NCBI GenBank assembly: GCA_938036545.1
Contig: CALHQJ010000089.1
Span: forward strand, 1-58,850
DNA length: 58,850 nt
From: an uncultured Clostridium sp.
GTDB lineage: Bacteria > Bacillota > Clostridia > Lachnospirales > Lachnospiraceae
Direction: 5' to 3'
Position numbers and translations under genes: made by a program
Shown: in pieces, positions 42,080 to 49,056 of the stretch
Position numbering within the stretch: position 1 is the first letter of the stretch
How the letters are laid out: every line of letters begins with the position of its first letter
The notes under the pieces: generated by a model
Seen by the model: only the letters and a program-made list of their open reading frames with translations
The model's database searches: none
What the model was told of the DNA's origin: nothing

Positions 42080-43258
42080 TTAATAATAAGTGACCGTAAC
42101 CTTTTTGCCCATTTCTTCAATGGCATGCTTTAACTGGTCTACCAGATTCTGACGAATTCCCAAATCAAATGGCAGATTTGGATTCTGGTAGGCACTGTTA
42201 ATCGCTTTTCCCACATACATATGTACTTCTGTACAATCCTCAATCAGCATCTTGGCCACCATGGACGCTCCGTTTTTCTTATCCAGTTCCAAAAAGAAAT
42301 CCTCATTAATCGTTTCATTCTTCACATATCGCCGAATCAGATGCAGCACTCTATTCAGAGTTAAAACGCCTTCTGTGACCAAATCCACGCCTTCTATATA
42401 TGCAATGGGCGGAATATCGGGATCTACATACTCTAACGATACATCCAGCGGTTTATTCAGCACCCTGGCTACCACAGTAGAACTGGTGCCGCCACTGACA
42501 ATTTTCTTTGCTGTATCATCCGACATAAAATCCTGAACCATCCGCACATCATCTGCCGGATCGCTGGCCGGTCCTGTCATCAGATGCACCGGCTTGCTGT
42601 CAATAATCCGCATAACGGCAACTGTGGTATCGTCTCCTGGCCGGAACTGATACAGTTCGTCACAGGCATGGCTTAATGCCCCAGCCAGACGTGCCGCTGA
42701 AACTGTGCGGTAGTATTCCTTTACGGCATATTTGGCAATATCATCCCACAGCCATCCAAAATTCAGAAGTTCTCCCACTCCTGCATGAATGGTACCGTCG
42801 CTCATTAAAATCAGGGCGTCGCCCTTCTTTACTTTGAAGCGGAATTCGTTGATTTTCTTTCCTTCCACTTCCCGAATATTTTGGGGAATCTCCTGGAGAA
42901 CCCCGTCTCGGATAAAAATACATCCAGGATTGTCAAATTCTACCAGATAGGCCTCTCCATTGTGAAATACCTGTAAAATACTGAATGTAGAATATGCCAC
43001 CTGGCGTACCTGGCAAACCGGCAACGTCTGTACAATAGTATCTACACATTCTTCCAGAGTCGCTCCATTTAAAAACATGGTTCCCAGGATTTTTGATGTG
43101 AGCGTCGACAAAATATTGGCCTTTACTCCGCTTCCCATTCCGTCTGCCAAAATCATAATATTGGAGTCTTCTGTCTCCAGTATCTCTACTTTATCGCCGC
43201 ACAAAATTTCAGTAAATTTATTCAGGCTTTTATAAGCAACGTCTACGGTAATTCCCAT
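42080..43258 (-). CDS. SpoIIE-type PP2C serine phosphatase
   Basis: 392 residues. A PP2C/SpoIIE domain (~1-215) is marked by MILADGMGSGVKAN, LILMSDGTIHAGV and FRPGDDTTVAVMRI, which give the metal-binding Asp residues. The C-terminal ~170 residues are helical without a known match. No membrane segment. It overlaps the HydS-type gene by 1 base (TAATG), a tight coupling that suggests the hydrogenase sensor controls protein dephosphorylation. Confidence 0.9.
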   Translation of the reverse strand: MGITVDVAYKSLNKFTEILCGDKVEILETEDSNIMILADGMGSGVKANILSTLTSKILGTMFLNGATLEECVDTIVQTLPVCQVRQVAYSTFSILQVFHNGEAYLVEFDNPGCIFIRDGVLQEIPQNIREVEGKKINEFRFKVKKGDALILMSDGTIHAGVGELLNFGWLWDDIAKYAVKEYYRTVSAARLAGALSHACDELYQFRPGDDTTVAVMRIIDSKPVHLMTGPASDPADDVRMVQDFMSDDTAKKIVSGGTSSTVVARVLNKPLDVSLEYVDPDIPPIAYIEGVDLVTEGVLTLNRVLHLIRRYVKNETINEDFFLELDKKNGASMVAKMLIEDCTEVHMYVGKAINSAYQNPNLPFDLGIRQNLVDQLKHAIEEMGKKVTVTYY

Positions 43259-44991
43259 TATCTGACCTCGCTTTCACTGCCATCCTCCAGAAGGGATCTG
43301 CACAGCTTCGTCAGCGTTGTCTTTGTCTCCGCTGTAGTTTCGCCTAGCAGTCCAGCAATTTCCTGAGCAACCATCATCTGCTTGTGAATAACCTTCTGTG
43401 CCAGATCAATGGTATCCAGTTTCTTGTCGTACTCTTCTTTGGCCTGTTCCTCCTGCCTGGTAATATCAATAAAGGTCGCTAATACGGCGTCTTCTTTTTC
43501 TATGTATACCACATTCTGAAGAGTGGCCAGATTATATTCTGAGTACGTAACTTTCTTGCCATGAATATTCTGCCTGGTGTCAAATACCCATTGGAAATCC
43601 GACGGATCGATATACTCAAACAGATAAGTATGAAGCATTTCCTCCCTGGTCTTTCCAAAATATTGTTCTACAATGTTGGAGCACTCCAAAATCTGCATTT
43701 CCCTGTCTACAATCAGTACAATATTTGGCGAAGTCTCCATAACCAGATTGGACAGAGATTCTGCCTTGCTGTGCATGTAAGGAATACACATGGTAAGTTC
43801 TGCTTTTTTCTGGAATACGGCAATAGCCTTATCGCGGCAGGTTGGATAACCGCAGGCGCTGCAGTTTAACTCATCTTCCGGCTTATTCTTTCCTATCATC
43901 CGCAGAATCTGCTGAATTTCTTCTTCTGTAGGCATCGGATCTTCCGGCGCTTTATTTTCAAATACCTTTTTAAAGGAGATTCCTTCTGCCATATTCTTCA
44001 TTTTTGATTCGTCCGGAGCTTCCTTGGGAATGGTTTCTTCCATTTTCAGTTTTACCTTAAATCTGGAAATGCTCTTATCATTCACAGTCGGGCCCTTAAT
44101 GCATCCGCCTGCACACATGTTCATTTCAATAAAGCATCCTGAAATCTCCCCTCTTACCATACTTTCACACAGTTCGATACAGTTTGCAGTTCCATGAACA
44201 TAGAACTTTTTATAGGCATCCACTTTTTTTTCTGTAGCCAGCACCGAGTTCATCACACCGCTTGTAACCGGATACAGGCGGTTGACCTTTGGATCTAAGG
44301 CTGCAAATGGAATGTCCTCACAGTCAGAAATGGTAATCTCTTCCTCTGACAGCCATTTTTCAATGTCGTTAAAATTGAGAACTGCATTAATATAACCTGG
44401 ATGTCTTGGATCTGCCGCTTCTTTCTTCTTGGCAATGCATGGGCCAATGAATATGATTCGGGCATTGGGGCCATATTCTTTTCTCAGAAGCATTCCATGG
44501 GCCACCATAGGTGAAACTACAGGAGCCATATAAGGGACCAGACTTGGATAGTATATTTCGATTAAATCATTAATACTTGGACAGCAGGTGGTAATAATAT
44601 TCTCCATCTGTCCTTCTTTCAGCAGACGGTTATACTCTTCTGTTACAAAAGCCGCTCCTTCTGACGTTTCCCTTACATCTGCAAATCCCAGTTTTCTTAA
44701 AGCTGCATTGACCTGTCCCAGAGAATTGTATTTTAAAAGTCCCATATAAGACGGAGCAATGGAAGCGACTACGGTCTCTCCTCTGCTGATCATGTACTTC
44801 ACCTTATCCAAATCGCTGACCAGGGTCTTAGCTGACTGAGGGCAGACCTGCAGGCAATGTCCGCAAAGAACGCACCGTTCCGGAATAATCTCCGCACGCT
44901 CATTTTTAATCATAATTGCTTTAACGTCGCAATAGCGGACACACTTATAACAGTGCTTACATTTGGCTCCTTTAAAGTCAATTATATTCAT
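43258..44991 (-). CDS. hydS: Sensory [FeFe] hydrogenase HydS, with PAS domain
   Basis: 577 residues. Two [4Fe-4S] motifs at the start (CKHCYKCVRYC and CVLCGHCLQVCP), an H-cluster domain (~65-330) with TTCCPS, IGPCIAKKKEA and MNMCAGGCIKGP, a Fes-type cluster NCSACGYPTCRDKA (~375-405), a PAS domain (~415-515: LVMETSPNIVLIVDREMQIL) and a helical C-terminus. This build is that of group C hydrogenases such as Thermotoga HydS, thought to sense H2 or redox state. The catalytic Cys that hands protons to the H cluster is changed, as in that group. Confidence 0.88.
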   Translation of the reverse strand: MNIIDFKGAKCKHCYKCVRYCDVKAIMIKNERAEIIPERCVLCGHCLQVCPQSAKTLVSDLDKVKYMISRGETVVASIAPSYMGLLKYNSLGQVNAALRKLGFADVRETSEGAAFVTEEYNRLLKEGQMENIITTCCPSINDLIEIYYPSLVPYMAPVVSPMVAHGMLLRKEYGPNARIIFIGPCIAKKKEAADPRHPGYINAVLNFNDIEKWLSEEEITISDCEDIPFAALDPKVNRLYPVTSGVMNSVLATEKKVDAYKKFYVHGTANCIELCESMVRGEISGCFIEMNMCAGGCIKGPTVNDKSISRFKVKLKMEETIPKEAPDESKMKNMAEGISFKKVFENKAPEDPMPTEEEIQQILRMIGKNKPEDELNCSACGYPTCRDKAIAVFQKKAELTMCIPYMHSKAESLSNLVMETSPNIVLIVDREMQILECSNIVEQYFGKTREEMLHTYLFEYIDPSDFQWVFDTRQNIHGKKVTYSEYNLATLQNVVYIEKEDAVLATFIDITRQEEQAKEEYDKKLDTIDLAQKVIHKQMMVAQEIAGLLGETTAETKTTLTKLCRSLLEDGSESEVR

Positions 44992-44994
44992 CCG

Positions 44995-45234
44995 CTACAG
45001 CCTCCCTAAAATTTCCTTTTCAAAAAAGGCTTCTGCATTGTCAGGCTGTACGGAAAACAGTGTGCCGTCCACGGTTACGCATACCCCATTAACGCAATTT
45101 CCGCTGCAAAATGCTCCATTTAAGTCTACCTTTCCGCTTAATCCGTTCTGAGCTACCAGACTCTGCAGTTTCTGAATGATCTCTCTGGATCCCTTTAAAT
45201 GACATGCACTCCCAATACAAATCGTTACCTTCAT
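44995..45234 (-). CDS. Thioredoxin-like [2Fe-2S] protein (NuoE C-terminal type)
   Basis: 79 residues from the ATG at 45234 (GGAGGAAGC upstream). VTICIGSACHLKGS and GAFCSGNCVNGVCV give the cysteines of the NuoE/HydC [2Fe-2S] fold, without the N-terminal NuoE helices. It begins the operon and ends 3 bases before hydS, so it likely passes electrons to HydS. Confidence 0.88.
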   Translation of the reverse strand: MKVTICIGSACHLKGSREIIQKLQSLVAQNGLSGKVDLNGAFCSGNCVNGVCVTVDGTLFSVQPDNAEAFFEKEILGRL

Positions 45235-45266
45235 TATGCTTCCTCCTGCTTTTTTATAATTCTTTT

Positions 45267-45390
45267 GTAACTGTTCAGGACGGCGGGAAATCTGGTGCAA
45301 AAAGCTGTGTCAAGCTGGCTTGTAAACAGCTTTTTACACCAGATTTCACATCGGAAGAATCTCCGATGCTTCTTGTCTGATTTTCTTCTA
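45267..45390. repeat. Diverged and truncated copy of the palindromic repeat
   Basis: It starts GTAACTGTTCAGGACGG like the full copies; the first internal stem has a different sequence (AAATCTGGTGCAAAAAGCTG with its complement, 21 bp, one mismatch), and CGATGCTTCTTGTC matches the third-hairpin start of the full copies. The right end is missing. It fills most of the gap before greA. Confidence 0.6.
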
Positions 45391-45463
45391 TTATCTCACA
45401 TTGTGATATTATTATCAATCATAAATTCGCAGATTTAACATACTCCTATAGCCGTTCATCCAG

Positions 45464-45967
45464 CTAATATCTTCGGATTTTGTCTTCACTGTCATCTGTG
45501 CTTTTATCAATAGATTTAATTACCACATAATAGCCGTTATTGGTTCCCACCTGAACAAATACCCTGTCCCCTGCTTTATGTTTAAAAATTGCCTTTCCCA
45601 AAGGCGATTCTGTACTGATTTTATTTTCCAGGGAATTTTCCCGAATGGTTGTAACAATCTTATAAACCTCGGTTTCGTCATCTTCTTCAAAATACAGTTC
45701 CACCGTATTGTTCATTCCTACTTCATCATCTGCGGAGTCTTCTGAAATTACCTGTGCAGTCCGAACCATTTTTTCCAGATAGCGGATTCTGCTTTCATTT
45801 TGATTTTTATCCTTCTTGGCGGCATGGTACTCAAAATTCTCGCTCAAATCCCCGTGAGCCCTGGCCTCTTTTACTGCTTCCAGCGCCTCCTTACGCACAA
45901 CCAGTTTTCGATATTCTATTTCTTCTTCCATCTTTCTAATATCGCTTTGGGTTAATTTGTCATGCAT
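45464..45967 (-). CDS. greA: Transcription elongation factor GreA
   Basis: 167 residues from the ATG at 45967, eight bases after GGAG; an in-frame GTG at 45976 overlaps the ribosome site. N-terminal coiled coil (~1-75) with ARAHGDLSENFEYHAAKKDKN, the GreA tip with acidic residues, then the FKBP-like C-domain (ISTESPLGKAIFKHKAGD). It stimulates transcript cleavage by backtracked polymerase. Slightly unusual C-terminal tail. Confidence 0.9.
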   Translation of the reverse strand: MHDKLTQSDIRKMEEEIEYRKLVVRKEALEAVKEARAHGDLSENFEYHAAKKDKNQNESRIRYLEKMVRTAQVISEDSADDEVGMNNTVELYFEEDDETEVYKIVTTIRENSLENKISTESPLGKAIFKHKAGDRVFVQVGTNNGYYVVIKSIDKSTDDSEDKIRRY

Positions 45968-45992
45968 TTGCTTCACTCCTTGATTGTCTGTT

Positions 45993-46143
45993 GTAACAGT
46001 TCAGCCATGTAAAGATTTAGACCGGAAAAAGCGTTGAAAGCTTGTTTTCATAAGAATTTTTCGGTCTAAATCTTTATAGGGCAGACGCCCGACGCTTCTT
46101 GTCCGCTGCAAGCGGTCAAGAAGATGTATGGCTGAACGGTTAC
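45993..46143. repeat. Structured palindromic repeat, full-length copy 2
   Basis: 151 bp from GTAACAGTTCAGCC to GGCTGAACGGTTAC, so the ends are inverted repeats of about 14 bases. Inside: AAAGATTTAGACCG pairs with CGGTCTAAATCTTT; GGGC-AGAC-GCCC; and CTTCTTGTCCGCT pairs with AGCGGTCAAGAAG. Compared with the 2279 copy, paired positions have changed together. An apparent frame across it is not a gene. Confidence 0.85.
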
Positions 46144-46227
46144 TATCTGTTTTAACCGGATTACTGCTATTATAAAATATCTGATCCGGCAAATCAACTG
46201 AAAACCCCTTTGCTTCTGATTGAATAC

Positions 46228-46271
46228 AAAAAAATAAAGCTCCAGAAAAAGACTTTTCCAGAACTTTATTT
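46228..46271 (-). terminator. Terminator of the small HTH gene
   Basis: A ~17-bp stem with several G-U pairs (46254-46271 with 46233-46249) followed by seven Ts on the minus strand. It overlaps the last codons of the gene. Confidence 0.85.
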
Positions 46272-46481
46272 ATCATCTCTTACATATTCCATTACGTCTT
46301 GTATTTCACATTGAAAATATTCACACAGCTTACAAACCAGATGAGCGTCAATTCTCTGAAATTCATCCCTGCAGTACCGGTTAAAATTCGCTCTCGGAAT
46401 ATCCAAATCTTTACATACTTTATTTTTGCTGACGCCCTCCAGCTCCATCAATTCATTGATCCGCATATGTAAATGTCCCAT
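46266..46481 (-). CDS. Small XRE/Cro-type HTH regulator
   Basis: 71 residues. MRINELMELEGVSKNKVCKDLDIPRANFNRYCRDEFQRI is a compact Cro/XRE HTH, ending VMEYVRDDK. A second Met six residues on may be the real start. Divergent from a small unknown gene, with a palindrome between them (46537-46559), so it probably represses itself and the neighbour. Resembles small phage- or toxin-antitoxin-type regulators. Confidence 0.75.
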   Translation of the reverse strand: MGHLHMRINELMELEGVSKNKVCKDLDIPRANFNRYCRDEFQRIDAHLVCKLCEYFQCEIQDVMEYVRDDK

Positions 46482-46536
46482 AATCTCACCACCCTATGAT
46501 GAAATTATATCTGGGAAATGTTTCTCTGGTAATTCA

Positions 46537-46559
46537 CTATATAAAGAGTTATTATATAG
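46537..46559. promoter_or_regulatory. Palindrome between HTH gene and divergent small gene
   Basis: CTATATAA and TTATATAG, perfect 8-bp arms with a 7-base centre, in the 106-base divergent gap. A likely operator for the HTH protein. Confidence 0.6.
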
Positions 46560-46587
46560 TTAGATTATCCGTATTAGGAGGTTATTC

Positions 46588-46956
46588 ATGAATCTATCCA
46601 CCCAGCCATCCGGCTCACAATTTCAGAAAAAACTGCTGCATTTCCAAACTTCCTTTCACAAGGTCCGGTTGAATCAAAAGCTCAGAAAAATCAGAAGCTG
46701 CTGCCGTTCCTTAAAAGCTTTTTGCAGAGAACACCATGCCCTGTGCCAGATCCGATATTCATCTGAAACCGCCTCGTGTCCGTCTGTCTCGATTCGGATC
46801 TTAAGTTCCAACGTGTTAATAAGCGATGAGACTCCAAAGGTGCAGTGGCTCTTTCACCATGCAAACTTAATCGAAATTTCTCCCTGCCATGGTCTTATTT
46901 TGACGGAACTGTGGTTTCGCTGCTGGAAGCTGGAGCCGGCTGACACTTCTGGATAA
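46588..46956 (+). CDS. Unknown small basic protein
   Basis: 122 residues, not recognised. It has an excellent ribosome site (TAGGAGG, 9 bases before ATG), which is the main reason to believe it. N-terminal half is rich in Lys/Arg/Gln (coil-like), and six cysteines are present, four of them in the first half. No membrane segment or signal. Facing the HTH gene across a palindrome; convergent with rlmD. Confidence 0.5.
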   Translation: MNLSTQPSGSQFQKKLLHFQTSFHKVRLNQKLRKIRSCCRSLKAFCREHHALCQIRYSSETASCPSVSIRILSSNVLISDETPKVQWLFHHANLIEISPCHGLILTELWFRCWKLEPADTSG

Positions 46957-46979
46957 TTTTCTCTGCCAAATATGGACTG

Positions 46980-48377
46980 TCATTCTTTGTGTTTTCTTTT
47001 GAGGAGCGCCACCGTCTCTATCCCCCCTGTCGCCGGAAACATGTCTACAGCGCATACCTTTTCTACTGTATATCCCATTTCCTGAAAAACGACCAAATCT
47101 CTTACCAGACTGGTTGGCTTACAGGAGATATAGACAATCTTTGGAACCTGATAAGCAATGATCTTAGGCAGGGCTTTGGGATGAATGCCGTCGCGAGGTG
47201 GATCTACGACAATCAAATCCGGCTTTTCTTCTACCCCATCCAGTACCTTTAACACGTCTCCTGCTATAAAATGGCAGTTAGAAAGGCCATTTAACTCTGC
47301 ATTCATTTTAGCAGCCTCTACTGCCTCTTCTACTATCTCTACCCCCACTACCTTTTTGGCTACGGGAGCCAGAATCTGGGCAATGGTTCCGGTACCGCTG
47401 TATAAGTCAAATACCACCTTGTCTTTTGTTTCTCCAATATAACTTCTGCCTGTCTCATACAGAACTTCTGCTCCCAGAGAATTGGTCTGGAAGAAAGAAA
47501 ATGGGGAGATTTTAAACTTCAGCCCCAGTAATTCTTCATAGAAATAATCTCTTCCATAAAGCACGTCTGTACCGTCATTCTGTACCACATCTGCCAGGCT
47601 GTCGTTGCGGGTATGAAGGATTCCTGCCAGTGTTCCTTCCAAATCCAAGGCCAGAACCGCTTCTTTCCAGGTATTTAAAAGGAATTCTTCCCTGTCATTT
47701 ATCTGGCTGCTGGTCACCAAATCCACCAGGATTTCTCCTGTTTTTACTGCCCTGCGGACTAAAAGATGGCGCAAATATCCAGTATGAGCCAGTTTCTTAT
47801 AAAATGGCACGTTTTGTTCTGCAAAGAACTCCCTGGTAGTCACTAAAATTTTTCTAAAATCCGGGTGGACAATCCGGCATTCCGGCGTTGGAACAATGTC
47901 ATAAAAGCTGCCTCTCTTGTGCATTCCCAAGGCCAGCGGACCGTCTTTGTACTCGTCTCCAAAGGAAAACTCCATTTTATTCCGGTATCCCTCTGCCAGA
48001 GGACTGCCCTTGATTCCCTGAAATTCGTAATCCGGATTATTGCATACCCCATCGATTAAACTGCGTACCTGCTCTTCTTTAATTTTAAGCTGTTCTTCAT
48101 AAGGAATACTCTGATAGAGACAGCCTCCGCATACTTCAAAATGAGGGCAGACCTTTTCGTTCCAATGCGCAGCATCCCACTCTTTTGGCGAACGTTCCAT
48201 TACCTCCAGCAATCTTCCCTCTGCCTTGTCTTTCCTGCTTTTGCTTACCGCAAAGCGGACTTTCTGTCCTGGCAGGGCATTTTTTATCACTGCCTTTTCT
48301 CCGTCTATTTCTACAATTCCCTTATTCGGGAACTGAATCTTTCCTACTGTGCCTTCTAATATCGTACCTTTCTTCAC
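46980..48377 (-). CDS. 23S rRNA (uracil-C5)-methyltransferase RlmD/RlmCD type
   Basis: 465 residues, GTG start. TRAM domain (~1-60), Fe-S cysteines in CPHFEVCGGC (C-x5-C-x2-C) with a fourth further on, then the SAM fold: FDLYSGTGTIAQILA, DPPRDGIHPKAL and YISCKPTSLVRDL, in which the Cys is the nucleophile for uracil. SAM-dependent m5U formation on 23S rRNA. Whether RlmD, RlmC or dual RlmCD cannot be told, so no symbol is given. Confidence 0.92.
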   Translation of the reverse strand: MKKGTILEGTVGKIQFPNKGIVEIDGEKAVIKNALPGQKVRFAVSKSRKDKAEGRLLEVMERSPKEWDAAHWNEKVCPHFEVCGGCLYQSIPYEEQLKIKEEQVRSLIDGVCNNPDYEFQGIKGSPLAEGYRNKMEFSFGDEYKDGPLALGMHKRGSFYDIVPTPECRIVHPDFRKILVTTREFFAEQNVPFYKKLAHTGYLRHLLVRRAVKTGEILVDLVTSSQINDREEFLLNTWKEAVLALDLEGTLAGILHTRNDSLADVVQNDGTDVLYGRDYFYEELLGLKFKISPFSFFQTNSLGAEVLYETGRSYIGETKDKVVFDLYSGTGTIAQILAPVAKKVVGVEIVEEAVEAAKMNAELNGLSNCHFIAGDVLKVLDGVEEKPDLIVVDPPRDGIHPKALPKIIAYQVPKIVYISCKPTSLVRDLVVFQEMGYTVEKVCAVDMFPATGGIETVALLKRKHKE

Positions 48378-48534
48378 TTAGATTGCTCCTCTTCTCTTTT
48401 ATCTTTTTATTATTGTCTTTTCTTTATCGTTTTTCAGTCTTTTCACCATTCAGGCATATTATAACCGCCAGGTCCCTGTTTTTCAAGGAAAGGTTACTTA
48501 GCGAAGTATTTCGCCGCCCCTTGAATGTCGGATC

Positions 48535-48575
48535 AAAAAAGTCCCGAAAGCACTTCAGGAAGTGTTTTCAGGACT
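48535..48575 (-). terminator. Terminator after the acidic-tail membrane protein
   Basis: A ~16-bp stem (48560-48575 with 48540-48555, a few mismatches) then six Ts on the minus strand. Confidence 0.85.
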
Positions 48576-48593
48576 GATTTCTACTAATTTTGC

Positions 48594-48926
48594 TTAAGCC
48601 TCTGGTTCCTCAGCCGGCTGCTCTTCTGGAACTGGTGCTTCTTCTTCCTCATCATCCTCAAAGAAGTCATCGTCGAAGTCATCATCAAAATCATCTTCAA
48701 AATCTTCCAGGTAATCCGGAGTAAAGAACCGGTATACTGCGTATGCAATGCCTGCCACTGCTGCTACAGCGCCGATAATTGCCAATACCCAGAGAAGACA
48801 ATTTTTCTTCTTCTCATTTTCTTCTTTTTTATGAAGAAGGTCATTCAGTCTGCTGGCATTCATCATTTCTTCCATGCGGTTCAAAGCCTCCTTTGCCTCT
48901 TTTCCCATAAAATCAAATCTGTTCAT
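48594..48926 (-). CDS. Unknown single-pass membrane protein with acidic tail
   Basis: 110 residues. N-terminal amphipathic helix (MNRFDFMGKEAKEALNRMEE), Lys/Glu linker, one membrane helix (~44-66), and a C-terminal tail of 42 residues that is almost all Asp, Glu, Pro and Phe (EDFEDDFDDDF repeats). Not recognised by name; the repeated DDF pattern could bind cations or a partner protein. Monocistronic, with a good ribosome site and terminator. Confidence 0.75.
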   Translation of the reverse strand: MNRFDFMGKEAKEALNRMEEMMNASRLNDLLHKKEENEKKKNCLLWVLAIIGAVAAVAGIAYAVYRFFTPDYLEDFEDDFDDDFDDDFFEDDEEEEAPVPEEQPAEEPEA

Positions 48927-49056
48927 AGTGGCACTTCCTTTCTCTATCCTAATTACATGCAGCCAATCTGCCTGCTCTCAGTATATCATTAAATGCTTCT
49001 TTTTTCTATCTTATTTTATACAAAACTTTGTTAAAAATGCAGAATTCACACAATTT

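Noticed and set aside
46001..46276. 91-residue frame across the palindromic repeat
   Set aside because: It runs through the stems of the repeat and into a terminator, and is explained by the repeat itself; no ribosome site.
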